Positions 24,047 to 32,086 of a stretch of DNA of 64,000 bases are shown here, in pieces. Both the position numbers and the translations under genes were made by a program. The notes beneath the pieces are model-generated. The model did not search any database, had not been told where the DNA came from, and saw only the letters and a program-made list of their open reading frames with translations. Within the stretch, counting starts at the first letter, position 1, and every line of letters starts with the position of its first letter. Source of the DNA: Pseudoroseomonas aestuarii. Lineage in GTDB: Bacteria > Pseudomonadota > Alphaproteobacteria > Acetobacterales > Acetobacteraceae. The stretch covers positions 1-64,000 of the forward strand of contig NZ_JBHSCH010000001.1 of NCBI RefSeq assembly GCF_042651065.1. Reading direction: 5' to 3'.

Positions 24047-25231
24047 ATGCCCATGACCGCCGCAGCCGCCGACCTCGTGGCCTGGCGCCGCCACCTGCAC
24101 ACCATCCCGGAGCTGGGCTTCGCCGAGCATGAGACGGCCACCTTCGTCGCCGCCCGGCTGGCGGAGATGGGCTGGTCGGTGGCGGCGGGGGTGGGCGGCA
24201 CCGGCGTGGTCGGCACGCTGCAGGCGGGCCGGGCGCCTCGCACCGGCGGCCCGCGCGCCATCGCGCTGCGGGCCGACATGGATGCGCTGCCGATCGCCGA
24301 GGCGGTGGCCCGGCCCCATGCCTCGCGCCATGCGGGGCGGATGCATGCCTGCGGGCATGACGGGCACATGGCCATGCTGCTCGGCGCGGCGCGCGAACTG
24401 GCCGCGCGGCCGGATTTCCACGGCACGGTCCACCTGATCTTCCAGCCCGCCGAGGAGCATGGCCGCGGCGCCGCCGCCATGCTGGCCGACGGCCTGCTGG
24501 AGCGCTTCCCCTTCGACGAGGTCTACGGGCTTCACAACATGCCGGGCCTGCCCTTCGGCCGGTTCGCCACCCGCCCCGGCGGGCTGATGGCGGCGGAGGA
24601 CAATTTCGAGATCGTGGTGGAGGGCGTCGGCACCCATGCGGCGCGGCCGCATATGGGGCTCGATCCGCTGGTGGTCGGCGCCGAGATCGTGCTGGCGTTG
24701 CAGGGCATTGTCGCGCGGCGGCTGGACCCGGTGGCGCAGGCGGTGGTCTCGGTCACCGAGTTCCTGACCGACGGGCAGCGCAACGTGCTGCCCGGGCGGG
24801 TGACGCTGCGCGGCGACACGCGCAGCTTCGACCCCGCCGTCAGCGCCATGATCGAGGCACGCATGGCGGCCATCGCCGCCGGCCTCTGCCAGGCGCATGG
24901 GGCGGGGCACCGCTTCCTCTACACGCGCGAGTTCCGCCCGACCGTGAACAGCGCGGCGCAGACGGCCTGGGCCCTGGATGCCGCGCGTGCCGTGGCGGGA
25001 GCAGAGGGAGCAGAGGGGGCGGAGGGGGATTGCGCGCCCGTCCTGGCCTCGGAGGATTTCGGCGCCTTCCTGGAGCGCGTGCCGGGCAACTTCATGTTCC
25101 TGGGCAGCGGGCTGGCGGGCGAGACGGGCGGCGTGCCGCTGCACAACGCGGCCTATGATTTCCAGGACGGGCTGCTGCCCCTGGGCGCGGCCTATTTCGC
25201 CACCCTGGCGCGTCAGAGGCTGGCCGGCTGA
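24047..25231 (+). CDS. M20 family amidohydrolase (hippurate/IAA-amino-acid hydrolase type)
   Basis: Zinc metallohydrolase of 394 residues that cleaves N-acyl amino acids. Motifs are WRRHLHTIPELGFAEHET at the N-terminus, LRADMDALPI near 82, the metal site MHACGHDGHMAMLLGAA near 102, FQPAEEHGRGAAAML near 139 and a dimerisation lid region with GVGTHAARPHMGLDPLV near 197. CAGGAGA precedes the ATG. A short Ala-Glu-Gly triplet repeat (AEGAEGAEG, near 318) comes from a local DNA repeat around 25000-25028 and looks like slippage. It is third in line after the GntR and Bug genes, which suggests that the imported compound may be an amide. Confidence 0.92.
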   Translation: MPMTAAAADLVAWRRHLHTIPELGFAEHETATFVAARLAEMGWSVAAGVGGTGVVGTLQAGRAPRTGGPRAIALRADMDALPIAEAVARPHASRHAGRMHACGHDGHMAMLLGAARELAARPDFHGTVHLIFQPAEEHGRGAAAMLADGLLERFPFDEVYGLHNMPGLPFGRFATRPGGLMAAEDNFEIVVEGVGTHAARPHMGLDPLVVGAEIVLALQGIVARRLDPVAQAVVSVTEFLTDGQRNVLPGRVTLRGDTRSFDPAVSAMIEARMAAIAAGLCQAHGAGHRFLYTREFRPTVNSAAQTAWALDAARAVAGAEGAEGAEGDCAPVLASEDFGAFLERVPGNFMFLGSGLAGETGGVPLHNAAYDFQDGLLPLGAAYFATLARQRLAG

Positions 25232-25236
25232 GGCCG

Positions 25237-25521
25237 CTACCAGCGCCTGCCATAGCCGCCATGGCCATAGCCACCATGGCCGTAGCCATGCGAAGGGCGG
25301 CCATAGCCGTGCCCGCGGCCGTAGCCATGGCCGCGCGACGGGCGGCGGTAATGCCGGCGGTCGTCATCGTCGTTCAGCGAGCCCGCGATCAGACCCGCGG
25401 CCAGGCCGGCACCGGCGCCCAGCGCCAGGGTGCTGCCCCAGTCGGTCGAGCCGTCCGGGTTCTGGCAGCCGGTCAGGGACAGCATGCCGGCCAGAGCCAG
25501 GGGAGCCAGGATGCGACGCAT
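25237..25521 (-). CDS. Small lipoprotein with glycine-zipper and His/Gly/Tyr-rich tail
   Basis: Predicted lipoprotein of 94 residues. A signal peptide ends in the lipobox LSLTGC (Cys about 17). A Gly/Ala-rich zipper follows (TLALGAGAGLAAGLIAGSL), then an acidic DDDD and a tail of GHGYGRGHGYGRPSHGYGHGGYGHGGYG type. The tail is made of degenerate 12-15 base repeats (GCCATAGCCATGG-like on the plus strand, 25250-25335). GGAGGAGG precedes the ATG. Similar glycine-zipper lipoproteins span or associate with the outer membrane; the His-rich tail could bind metal ions. That function is inference. Confidence 0.78.
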   Translation of the reverse strand: MRRILAPLALAGMLSLTGCQNPDGSTDWGSTLALGAGAGLAAGLIAGSLNDDDDRRHYRRPSRGHGYGRGHGYGRPSHGYGHGGYGHGGYGRRW

Positions 25522-25667
25522 GGTGGAACCTCCTCCGATCCTTCGCAACCTAGCGCACGGTCAAGGCGGCATGGCAGCGGAACCGGGGCGTTCCTGTGGC
25601 GCATCGTGGCAATCGGGGCGCCGACGCCGCGCTTTCCCCTCCACCTCCTCCTGCGCCGCCCCGCCCT

Positions 25668-25922
25668 TCAGCCCCGCGCGCCGGAGAAGGCGTTGAAGGT
25701 CTGCAGCGTGTAGGTGTCCTTCACCCCCTCCACCGACTGCACCTTCTCCACCACGAACAGGCCAATATCGCGGTCGTTCTCCAGGTAGAACTTGCCCAGC
25801 AGGTCGTACTGGCCGGAGATGGAGTGCATCTCCGACAGCTCCTCGATGGTGTCCGCCATCTCGCGGGCCACCTGGTAGGCCTTGCCCATCTCACATTTCA
25901 GCATGACGAAAATGGCGCGCAT
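25668..25922 (-). CDS. Stand-alone Lrp/AsnC ligand-binding (RAM) domain protein
   Basis: Protein of 84 residues that consists only of the Lrp/AsnC C-terminal alpha-beta sandwich: AIFVMLKCEMGKAYQVAREMADTIEELSEMHSISGQYDLLGKFYLEND, then IGLFVVEKVQSVEGVKDTYTLQTF. No helix-turn-helix precedes it, and GGGAAG lies before the ATG, so the short form is real rather than truncated. Such single-domain proteins bind small effectors such as amino acids and may modulate full-length Lrp-type partners. No partner is in this window. Confidence 0.86.
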   Translation of the reverse strand: MRAIFVMLKCEMGKAYQVAREMADTIEELSEMHSISGQYDLLGKFYLENDRDIGLFVVEKVQSVEGVKDTYTLQTFNAFSGARG

Positions 25923-26161
25923 CGCTTCCCAACCCTTGCCTGAGTGCCCGGCTCCGCCGCGCGGCGGCGGGGCCGGGGCCAGCATCGCCCGATCCTGGCC
26001 CCGCGCACAGGACCTAGAGCAGATGCCCGCCGCGATGAAGGCCCGGCCGGAGCGGGGAGAGGGCGGACCGGCGGCGGGCGGTGGCATGGCAGGGGTCCGT
26101 TAACGGCCGCCCTCCCAGGCTGGCCGCCTTGCCCAACCCAGCCTGCGAGGCCCCTCCGCCC

Positions 26162-26572
26162 ATGACCATCCCTGGTCTTTCCCCGGCCCTGACGGCCGCC
26201 CTGGCAGCCGCACCGCGCCGCCTGCTGCCCGCCCTGCTGCTCTGCCTCGCCACCTGGCCAGCCCTGGCCCAGGGGCGGCAGGACTTCACCCTCATCAACC
26301 GCACCGGCTACGAGATCCGCGAGGTCTATGTCGGCCCCACCCGCAGCGACAGCTGGGGCCGCGACGTGCTGGGCGACGGCGTGCTGCCCGCCAATGCGCG
26401 CCGCGAGATCCGCTTCTCCGCCCGCACGCGGGACTGCATGTTCGACATCAAGGTGGTCTACAGCGACGACGACAGCACCGCCGAGTGGCGCAACCTCGAC
26501 CTCTGCTCCATCTCGCGCATCTCTCTCTACTGGGACGCCAAGCGCCAGGTCAGCCGCGCCGAGTGGGAGTGA
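26162..26572 (+). CDS. Small exported protein of unknown function
   Basis: Protein of 136 residues with an N-terminal signal peptide (hydrophobic core LLPALLLCLATWPALAQ). The mature domain of about 95 residues opens DFTLINRTGYEIREVYVGP, continues WGRDVLGDGVLPANARREIRF and ends in a region with two Cys (RDCMFDIKVVYSDDDS, LDLCSISRISLYWD). I recall similar small periplasmic proteins in Alphaproteobacteria with the NRTGYxIxxxYVSP pattern and no known function. The likely disulfide joins the two Cys. The start was set at the signal peptide, not at an upstream in-frame ATG. Confidence 0.72.
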   Translation: MTIPGLSPALTAALAAAPRRLLPALLLCLATWPALAQGRQDFTLINRTGYEIREVYVGPTRSDSWGRDVLGDGVLPANARREIRFSARTRDCMFDIKVVYSDDDSTAEWRNLDLCSISRISLYWDAKRQVSRAEWE

Positions 26573-26683
26573 GCGCCCTCCGGAAATCCCCTGGAAATCA
26601 CGCCAGGGCCGGGTAGCCCTGCCGCGCGCCCTCGGCTAGCTTGCCGCCCTGGTTGTCATATGACTGGCCGAGGGAACGAGACC

Positions 26684-28378
26684 ATGGACGGGATGAGCAC
26701 AGTTGGCCGCACGGGCGGCCAGCTTCTGGCCGACGCGCTGGTGGCGCAGGGCGTCACGCACGCCTTCTGCGTGCCGGGCGAATCCTATCTCGACCTGCTC
26801 GACGGCCTCTACGCCAACAGCGACAAGATCAGCCTCACCACCTGCCGCTTCGAGGCGGGCGCGGTGAACATGGCCGAGGCCCATGGCAAGCTCACCGGCC
26901 GCCCGGGCGTGGCCCTCGTCACCCGCGGCCCCGGCGCCGCCCATGCCGCCATCGGCGTGCATGTGGCGATGCAGGACAGCACGCCGCTGGTGCTGATCGT
27001 CGGCCAGATCCCCTTCGCCGAGACGGACCGCGAGAGCTTCCAGGAGGTGGATTACCGCCGCATGTTCGGCTCCGTCGCCAAGTGGGTGACGCAGATCGAC
27101 GACGCCGCGCGCATTCCCGAGCTGATGGCGCATGCCTTCGATGTCGCGACCAGCGGCCGCCCCGGCCCGGTGGTGGTGGCCATCTCGGAGGAGATGCAGA
27201 AGGCCCAGGTGCAGGTGCCCGATATCGGTCCCGCCGAGGTGGCGGCGGCCCACCCCTCGCCGGCGGCACTGGAAAAAATGCTGGCCATGCTGGACGCGGC
27301 CGAGCGCCCGCTGGTGGTGCTGGGCGGCTCCCGCTGGAGCGCCGAGACGCGCCGCATCGTGCGCGAGTTCTGCGTGGCGCGGGACCTGCCCGTGGCCGTC
27401 GGCTTCCGCCGCCAGAGCCTCTATGACTGCACCCTGCCCAACTATGCCGGCGACCTCGGCGTCGGCGCCGATGCCGGGCTGGTGGCCAAGGCGAAGCAGG
27501 CCGACCTGATCCTGGCCCTTGGCACCCGCATCGGCGAGCCGGTGAGCCAGGGCTACACCCTGTTCGACATGGCGGGCCAGGGGCCGCAGAAGATCATCCA
27601 CGTCTACCCGGACCAGGCCGAGATCGGCCGCGTCTACCGCCCGGCGCTCGGCATCACCGCCGAGATCAACGCCTTCGCGGAGGCGCTCGCGAAGCTGCCG
27701 GCACCCACCGGCCCGGCCCGCTGGTCGGCCTGGACGCAGGAGGTGCACGCCGCCCGCGTCAAGCAGGCCGAGGCGCCGGACTATGCCGGCCCGCTCAACC
27801 TCGCCCGCGAATTGCAGGCGCTGGAGAAGGTGCTGCCGGCCGACACCATCTTCACCTGCGACGCCGGCAACTTCGCCACCTGGCCCAACCGCTTCATGCA
27901 CATGACGGAGCAGCAGGAGTTCCTGGGGCCCACCAACGGCGCCATGGGCTATGCGGTGCCGGCGGCGATCGGCGCCAAGATCAGCTTCCCCGGGCGCACC
28001 GTCATCGGGCTGGTGGGGGATGGCGGCTTCCTGATGACGGGGCAGGAGATCGCCACCGCCTTCCAGTCGGGCGTGGCGCCCATCGTGCTGGTGTTCAACA
28101 ACGGCATGTACGGCACCATCCGCATGTACCAGGAGCGCGCCTATCCCGGCCGCGTCTCCGGCACCAAGCTGACCAACCCCGACTTCACCAAGTTCATCGA
28201 GAGCTTCGGCGGGCATGGCGAACTGGTGGAGAAGGATGGCGAGCTGGTGCCCGCCTTCCAGCGCGCCGTGGCCAGCGGCAAGCCCGCCGTCATCGAGGTG
28301 CGGATCAACCCGGAGCAGGTGACGCACCGCGCCACCATCAGCGACCTGCGCGCGCAGGGGAACACCAAGAAGCACTGA
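26684..28378 (+). CDS. Thiamine-diphosphate-dependent enzyme, acetolactate-synthase-like
   Basis: ThDP enzyme of 564 residues with the three usual domains. The N-terminal Pyr domain carries the cofactor-activating Glu in CRFEAGAVNMAEAHGKLTGR (E57), and the central domain follows. The C-terminal PP domain has the metal-binding GDGG...NN motif starting at G445 and ending in VLVFNNGMYGTIR. It resembles acetolactate synthase large subunit homologues (IlvB-like, also benzoylformate decarboxylase-like proteins). No small regulatory subunit gene is adjacent, so a role in branched-chain amino-acid synthesis is unproven. ATG 26684 follows GAGGGAACGAGACC; an upstream ATG at 26660 lacks a ribosome site. 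A good terminator follows. Confidence 0.88.
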   Translation: MDGMSTVGRTGGQLLADALVAQGVTHAFCVPGESYLDLLDGLYANSDKISLTTCRFEAGAVNMAEAHGKLTGRPGVALVTRGPGAAHAAIGVHVAMQDSTPLVLIVGQIPFAETDRESFQEVDYRRMFGSVAKWVTQIDDAARIPELMAHAFDVATSGRPGPVVVAISEEMQKAQVQVPDIGPAEVAAAHPSPAALEKMLAMLDAAERPLVVLGGSRWSAETRRIVREFCVARDLPVAVGFRRQSLYDCTLPNYAGDLGVGADAGLVAKAKQADLILALGTRIGEPVSQGYTLFDMAGQGPQKIIHVYPDQAEIGRVYRPALGITAEINAFAEALAKLPAPTGPARWSAWTQEVHAARVKQAEAPDYAGPLNLARELQALEKVLPADTIFTCDAGNFATWPNRFMHMTEQQEFLGPTNGAMGYAVPAAIGAKISFPGRTVIGLVGDGGFLMTGQEIATAFQSGVAPIVLVFNNGMYGTIRMYQERAYPGRVSGTKLTNPDFTKFIESFGGHGELVEKDGELVPAFQRAVASGKPAVIEVRINPEQVTHRATISDLRAQGNTKKH

Positions 28379-28386
28379 CAGGCAGT

Positions 28387-28422
28387 CCGGGGGAGTGAAC
28401 TCCCCCGGGCCCCCTCCTTTTT
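28387..28422 (+). terminator. Rho-independent terminator of the ThDP enzyme gene
   Basis: Perfect 9-bp stem CCGGGGGAG / CTCCCCCGG with loop TGAA, then GCCCCCTCC and five T. It starts 9 nt after the stop codon. Confidence 0.8.
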
Positions 28423-28428
28423 CTGTCA

Positions 28429-28502
28429 GGCTGCCGCAGTCGGGTTGAGAAGCGGGACGCTCTGACCGCAGCGTCCCGCCTCTCCGCCAGCCCGCGGCAG
28501 CC
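28429..28502. repeat. 74-nt imperfect palindrome between convergent genes
   Basis: Nested pairing gives one long stem: GGCTGCCGC/GCGGCAGCC (9 bp, outermost), GGGTT/AGCCC, GAGA/TCTC, and GCGGGACGCT/AGCGTCCCGC (10 bp), with small internal loops and an eight-base apical loop CTGACCGC. It fills the gap between the ThDP-gene terminator and the 3' end of ggt. It may be a bidirectional terminator or mRNA 3'-end stabiliser for ggt, or a REP-like element; copy number elsewhere is unknown. Confidence 0.75.
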
Positions 28503-28510
28503 TTGCAGAC

Positions 28511-30253
28511 TCAATCGCCGAGGGCGGCGCCCTCGCGGCGGGGATCGGCGCCACCGAGCAGGCCCTGCGGCGTCACCACGATGGCCTGCAGGCCCGAGGG
28601 CTGCGGGCGGATATCGGTCTTGTGGCCGCGCGCCTGGAGCTCGCCGGCCAGGGTGGCGGCGGGGCTGCCGGCCTCCAGTTCCACCGCGCCGCCCAGGCTG
28701 TTGACGCGCGGCAGCGAGACGGCGGCCTGCGGGTCCAGCTTCCAGTCCAGCAGCCCCAGCAGCGTCTGCGCCACATAGCCGATGATGCGCGCCCCGCCCG
28801 GCGAGCCGAGGCTGGCCACCAGCTTTCCTTCCGCGTCGAACACCAGCGTCGGCGCCATGGAGGAGCGGGGGCGCTTGCCGCCCTCCACCCGGTTGGCCAC
28901 GGGGCGGCCCTCCATCTCGGGGCGGAAGGAGAAGTCGGTCAGCTCGTTGTTCAGCATGAAGCCGCGCACCATCAGCCGGGCGCCGAAGGCATCCTCCACG
29001 GTGGTGGTCATGGAGAGGGCGTTGCCCGCCGCATCCACCACCGAGACATGGCTGGTGCCGTGCTCCGGCTGCTCCGGCTGGGGCGCGAGGCCGGCCTGCC
29101 GCCAGCGCGGATTGCCGGGGCGAACGGCGGGGGCGGCGCGGTCCGCGTCGAGAAGCTGGGCGCGCAGGGTGAGGTAGCTGTCTTCCGTCAGCCCGCGCAC
29201 GGGAACGGGCACGAAGTCGCTGTCGGCGAGGTAGAGGTTGCGGTCGGCATAGGCGAGGCGGCTGGCCTCCGCCAGCAGGTGCGCCGCCTGCGGCCCGCGC
29301 GGGTCGAGCCGCGCCATGTCGAAATGCTCCAGCAGGCCGAGGATCTGCGCCACCGCGACGCCGCCCGAGGAGGGTGGCGGGAAGCCGCAGACGCGCCACA
29401 CCCGGTAGGGGGTGCAGAGCGGCTCGCGCTGCTTGGGGCGGTAGGCGGCGAGGTCGGCCTCCGTCATGCCGTTGCCGGCGCCGCCATGCCGCGCCACGGC
29501 GGCCACGATGCCGCGCGCCACCGGCCCTTCCGTCAGCGCCTTGCTGCCCTGGGCGGCCAGGGCGCGCAGCGTCTCGGCCAAGGCGGGGTTGCGGAGCACA
29601 TGGCCGGCGGGGAGGGGGCTGCCATCGGGCGCCAGGAAATAGGCCGCTGAAGCCGGGTCCTGCCGCAGCCGCGCCGCATCGGCGGCGATGGTGCCGGCCA
29701 GGCGGGGAGAGATGGGGAAGCCCTGCTCCGCCAGCCGGATGGCGGGGGCGAAGAGATCGGCCCAGGGGAGCCTGCCTTCCGCCTTGTGAGCGGCCTCCAG
29801 CATCGGCATCACCCCCGGCACGCCGACGCTGCGGCCGGAGAGCACCGCCTCGTAGAAGGTCAGCGGCGTGCCGTCGGCGCGCAGGAACAGGGTGGGCGTG
29901 GCGGCGGCGGGGGCGGCCTCGCGCCCGTCCCAGGCGGAGAGGGCGCGGCCGGCTGCGTTCCAGTGCAGCAGCAGCGCGCCGCCGCCGAGGCCGGAGGATT
30001 GCGGCTCCACCAGCGTCAGCACCGCCTGGATGGCGATGGCGGCATCGACCGCCGCGCCGCCCTGTCGCAGCATCGCGCGCCCGGCTTCGGCGGCCAGCGG
30101 GTGGGCGGCGGCCACCATCTGCCGCTCGGCCCGCACCGGGGCGCGGCTGCCGGCGAGCGCACCCGGCATGGATTGCGTGTCCTGCGCCCGGGCCGGCGGG
30201 GTGGCGGGCAGGGCGAGCAGCCATGCGCCAAGGAACAGGGAGAGGCGCGTCAT
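28511..30253 (-). CDS. ggt: Gamma-glutamyltransferase
   Basis: Periplasmic Ntn-hydrolase that cleaves gamma-glutamyl bonds of glutathione and similar peptides. It has 580 residues and a signal peptide (LFLGAWLLALPATPPARAQ). It self-cleaves before the nucleophilic Thr, here T400 in PEHGTSHVSVVD. Other landmarks are QSSGLGGGALLLHW near 85, FPPPSSGGVAVAQ near 291, RLAYADRNLYLAD near 332 and ELTDFSFRP and RPRSSMAPTLVF in the small subunit. GGAGGAA precedes the ATG at 30253. It converges on the ThDP gene and is divergent from the redox operon at 30368. Confidence 0.93.
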   Translation of the reverse strand: MTRLSLFLGAWLLALPATPPARAQDTQSMPGALAGSRAPVRAERQMVAAAHPLAAEAGRAMLRQGGAAVDAAIAIQAVLTLVEPQSSGLGGGALLLHWNAAGRALSAWDGREAAPAAATPTLFLRADGTPLTFYEAVLSGRSVGVPGVMPMLEAAHKAEGRLPWADLFAPAIRLAEQGFPISPRLAGTIAADAARLRQDPASAAYFLAPDGSPLPAGHVLRNPALAETLRALAAQGSKALTEGPVARGIVAAVARHGGAGNGMTEADLAAYRPKQREPLCTPYRVWRVCGFPPPSSGGVAVAQILGLLEHFDMARLDPRGPQAAHLLAEASRLAYADRNLYLADSDFVPVPVRGLTEDSYLTLRAQLLDADRAAPAVRPGNPRWRQAGLAPQPEQPEHGTSHVSVVDAAGNALSMTTTVEDAFGARLMVRGFMLNNELTDFSFRPEMEGRPVANRVEGGKRPRSSMAPTLVFDAEGKLVASLGSPGGARIIGYVAQTLLGLLDWKLDPQAAVSLPRVNSLGGAVELEAGSPAATLAGELQARGHKTDIRPQPSGLQAIVVTPQGLLGGADPRREGAALGD

Positions 30254-30367
30254 CGGTCGATTCCTCCGCGGGACCGTGCCAGGATAGGCGGGTTGCGGCC
30301 GGGCTTGCATCCGGCGGCGCTGGCGTCACCTATGGAGCATGACCCTCCAGGCGACGGAAAAGGCGTG

Positions 30368-31036
30368 ATGGAACAGGACGAAACGGGCGCTGGCGGCCGC
30401 ATCCGCCAGAAGCTGGTGGAGACGAAGCAGGCCTGGGCCAAGGCCGGCCGGCTGCTGACCGGCGAGACCGCCCGCCCTGAGGAGCAGCGCCTGCCCCCCG
30501 GCCAGCGCCTGGTGAAGGACTTCCCCGTTCTCGACCTCGGCATCCAGCCCGACGTGCCGGAGGGCGCCTTCCGGCTGACGCTGGACGGGCTGGTGGAGAA
30601 CCCGGTGACGCTGGACTGGGCCTGGCTGAGCGAGCTGCCGCAGGAGGATCGCTTCAACGACATCCACTGCGTCACCCAGTGGTCGCGCTACGACAACACC
30701 TGGACCGGCGTGCCGGTGCAGGCGCTGCTGGACCTGGCGCGGCTGAAGCCGGGCGCGAAGTTCGTCAGCTTCGAGGCCTATGACGGCTACACCACCAACC
30801 TGTCGCTGGAGGATTTCGCCCGGCCCGAGAATCTGCTGGCGCATTCCTGGGAAGGCGAGCGCCTGACCCGCCAGCATGGCGGGCCGCTGCGGGTGGTGGT
30901 GCCGCATCTCTATCTCTGGAAGAGTACCAAGTGGGTGAAGCGCATCACCTTCCTATCGGCGAACCAGCCGGGCTTCTGGGAGGTGCGCGGCTATCACGAC
31001 CGGGGCGACCCGTGGCTGGAGGAACGCTATGGCTGA
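30368..31036 (+). CDS. Sulfite-oxidase-like molybdopterin protein
   Basis: Single oxidoreductase molybdopterin-binding domain of 222 residues, without a Tat signal and thus cytosolic, unlike MsrP. The molybdenum-ligating Cys is C101 in FNDIHCVTQWSRYDNTWTGVPV. Further matches are FRLTLDGLVENPVTLDW near 69, SFEAYDGYTTNLSLEDF and RVVVPHLYLWKSTKWVKRI near 175, as in cytosolic YuiH-like proteins. ATG 30368 has GGAAAAGG upstream; an in-frame ATG at 30332 is less well supported. The last 8 nt overlap the glutathione-peroxidase gene. The substrate is not known. Confidence 0.88.
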   Translation: MEQDETGAGGRIRQKLVETKQAWAKAGRLLTGETARPEEQRLPPGQRLVKDFPVLDLGIQPDVPEGAFRLTLDGLVENPVTLDWAWLSELPQEDRFNDIHCVTQWSRYDNTWTGVPVQALLDLARLKPGAKFVSFEAYDGYTTNLSLEDFARPENLLAHSWEGERLTRQHGGPLRVVVPHLYLWKSTKWVKRITFLSANQPGFWEVRGYHDRGDPWLEERYG

Positions 31037-31580
31037 GCTTCCGCGCCGCGCCATCCTGCGCGCGGCGCCCCTTCTGGCGGTGCCGCTGCGCCCCGCGCGC
31101 GCGGCCGACGAGGCCGCCCGGGGCCATGATTTCCGCTTCGAGGACATCGATGGCGGCGAGATCGACCTCGGCGATTTCCGCGGCAAGCCCCTGCTGGTGG
31201 TGAACACCGCCAGCTTCTGCGGCTTCGCCCGGCAGTTCGAGGGGCTGCAGGCGCTGCACGACAGCTACGGCCCGCGCGGCCTGCTGGTGCTGGGCGTGCC
31301 CTCCAACGACTTCAACCAGGAAGCGGCCGACCGCAAGACCATCAAGGATTTCTGCGAGGCCACCTTCCGCGTCGCCTTTCCGATGGCGGCGCCCTGCCAC
31401 GTGAAGGGGCCGCAGGCGCATCCCTTCTTCGCCTGGGCCGCCGCGCGCAGCACGGCGCCGCGCTGGAACTTCTTCAAGTATCTCGTGGCGAGGGACAGCC
31501 GCCTGTTGCAGGCCTTCCCGAGCAATGTGGAGCCGGACGCGCCCGCCTTCCGGCAGGCGATCGAGGCGGCGCTGGCGTGA
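31029..31580 (+). CDS. Exported glutathione-peroxidase-like thiol peroxidase
   Basis: GPx/BtuE-type protein of 183 residues. A basic N-terminus and hydrophobic stretch (PRRAILRAAPLLAVPLRPARA) form a likely Tat-type export signal, followed by the thioredoxin-fold domain. The peroxidatic Cys is C64 in VVNTASFCGFARQFEGLQ. The Trp/Asn pair lies in PRWNFFKYLV. The Gln loop is altered: VPSNDFNQEAAD has one residue less than the usual NQFGxQEPG pattern, though a Gln is kept. It overlaps the upstream molybdopterin gene by 8 nt and shares GTGA with the downstream GNAT gene, so the three are one operon. Confidence 0.85.
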   Translation: MAELPRRAILRAAPLLAVPLRPARAADEAARGHDFRFEDIDGGEIDLGDFRGKPLLVVNTASFCGFARQFEGLQALHDSYGPRGLLVLGVPSNDFNQEAADRKTIKDFCEATFRVAFPMAAPCHVKGPQAHPFFAWAAARSTAPRWNFFKYLVARDSRLLQAFPSNVEPDAPAFRQAIEAALA

Positions 31581-32086
31581 GCGCGGCCTGGCGCCCGATG
31601 GCGCCCGGAGACCTGCCGGCGGTGAGCCGCATCGCCGCCGCCGTGCATCCCGGCTACCCGGAGGAGGATGCGGTGCTGGCCGAGCGGCTGGCCCTCTTCC
31701 CCACGGGCTGCTGGATGCTGGAGGGGGCGGGCGGCCTGCTGGGCTACGCCATCAGCCATCCCTGGCACCGGGCCCGCCCGCCGGCCCTGAACACCCGGCT
31801 CGGCGCGCTGCCGGAGAACCCCGGCACCCATTACGTGCATGACGTGGCGCTGCTGCCGGAGGCGCGCGGCCAGGGTGCCGCCGGCCGCCTGATGCCGCTG
31901 CTGCTGGAGGCCGCGCGGGGCCTGCCGGAGCTTTCCCTGGTGGCGGTGGGCGGCTCCGTGCCCTTCTGGCGGCGCCAGGGCTTCCAGCTGGTGGACGACC
32001 CCGCCCTGGCCGCGAAGCTGCGCAGCTACGATGCCGAGGCGCGCTTCATGGCCCGCCCGGCCGGTCCTCCGGGAGCGGCGGCCTGA
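31577..32086 (+). CDS. GNAT family N-acetyltransferase
   Basis: Acetyltransferase of 169 residues starting at a GTG that overlaps the peroxidase stop (GTGA). The acetyl-CoA-binding motif A is HDVALLPEARGQGAAGRLMPLLLEAA near 93, and the end has LVAVGGSVPFWRRQGFQLV, the usual strand-5/alpha-4 region. The N-terminal WRPMAPGDLPAVSRIAAAVHPGYPEE is typical of GNAT proteins. The acceptor substrate is unknown. Conserved placement after a peroxidase would hint at a stress link, but no conservation can be tested here. Confidence 0.83.
   Translation: MSAAWRPMAPGDLPAVSRIAAAVHPGYPEEDAVLAERLALFPTGCWMLEGAGGLLGYAISHPWHRARPPALNTRLGALPENPGTHYVHDVALLPEARGQGAAGRLMPLLLEAARGLPELSLVAVGGSVPFWRRQGFQLVDDPALAAKLRSYDAEARFMARPAGPPGAAA

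Noticed and set aside
25000..25028. Short GGAGCAGAG-type direct repeat as a possible regulatory array
   Set aside because: It lies in frame inside the M20 gene and encodes AEG triplets; simple slippage explains it.
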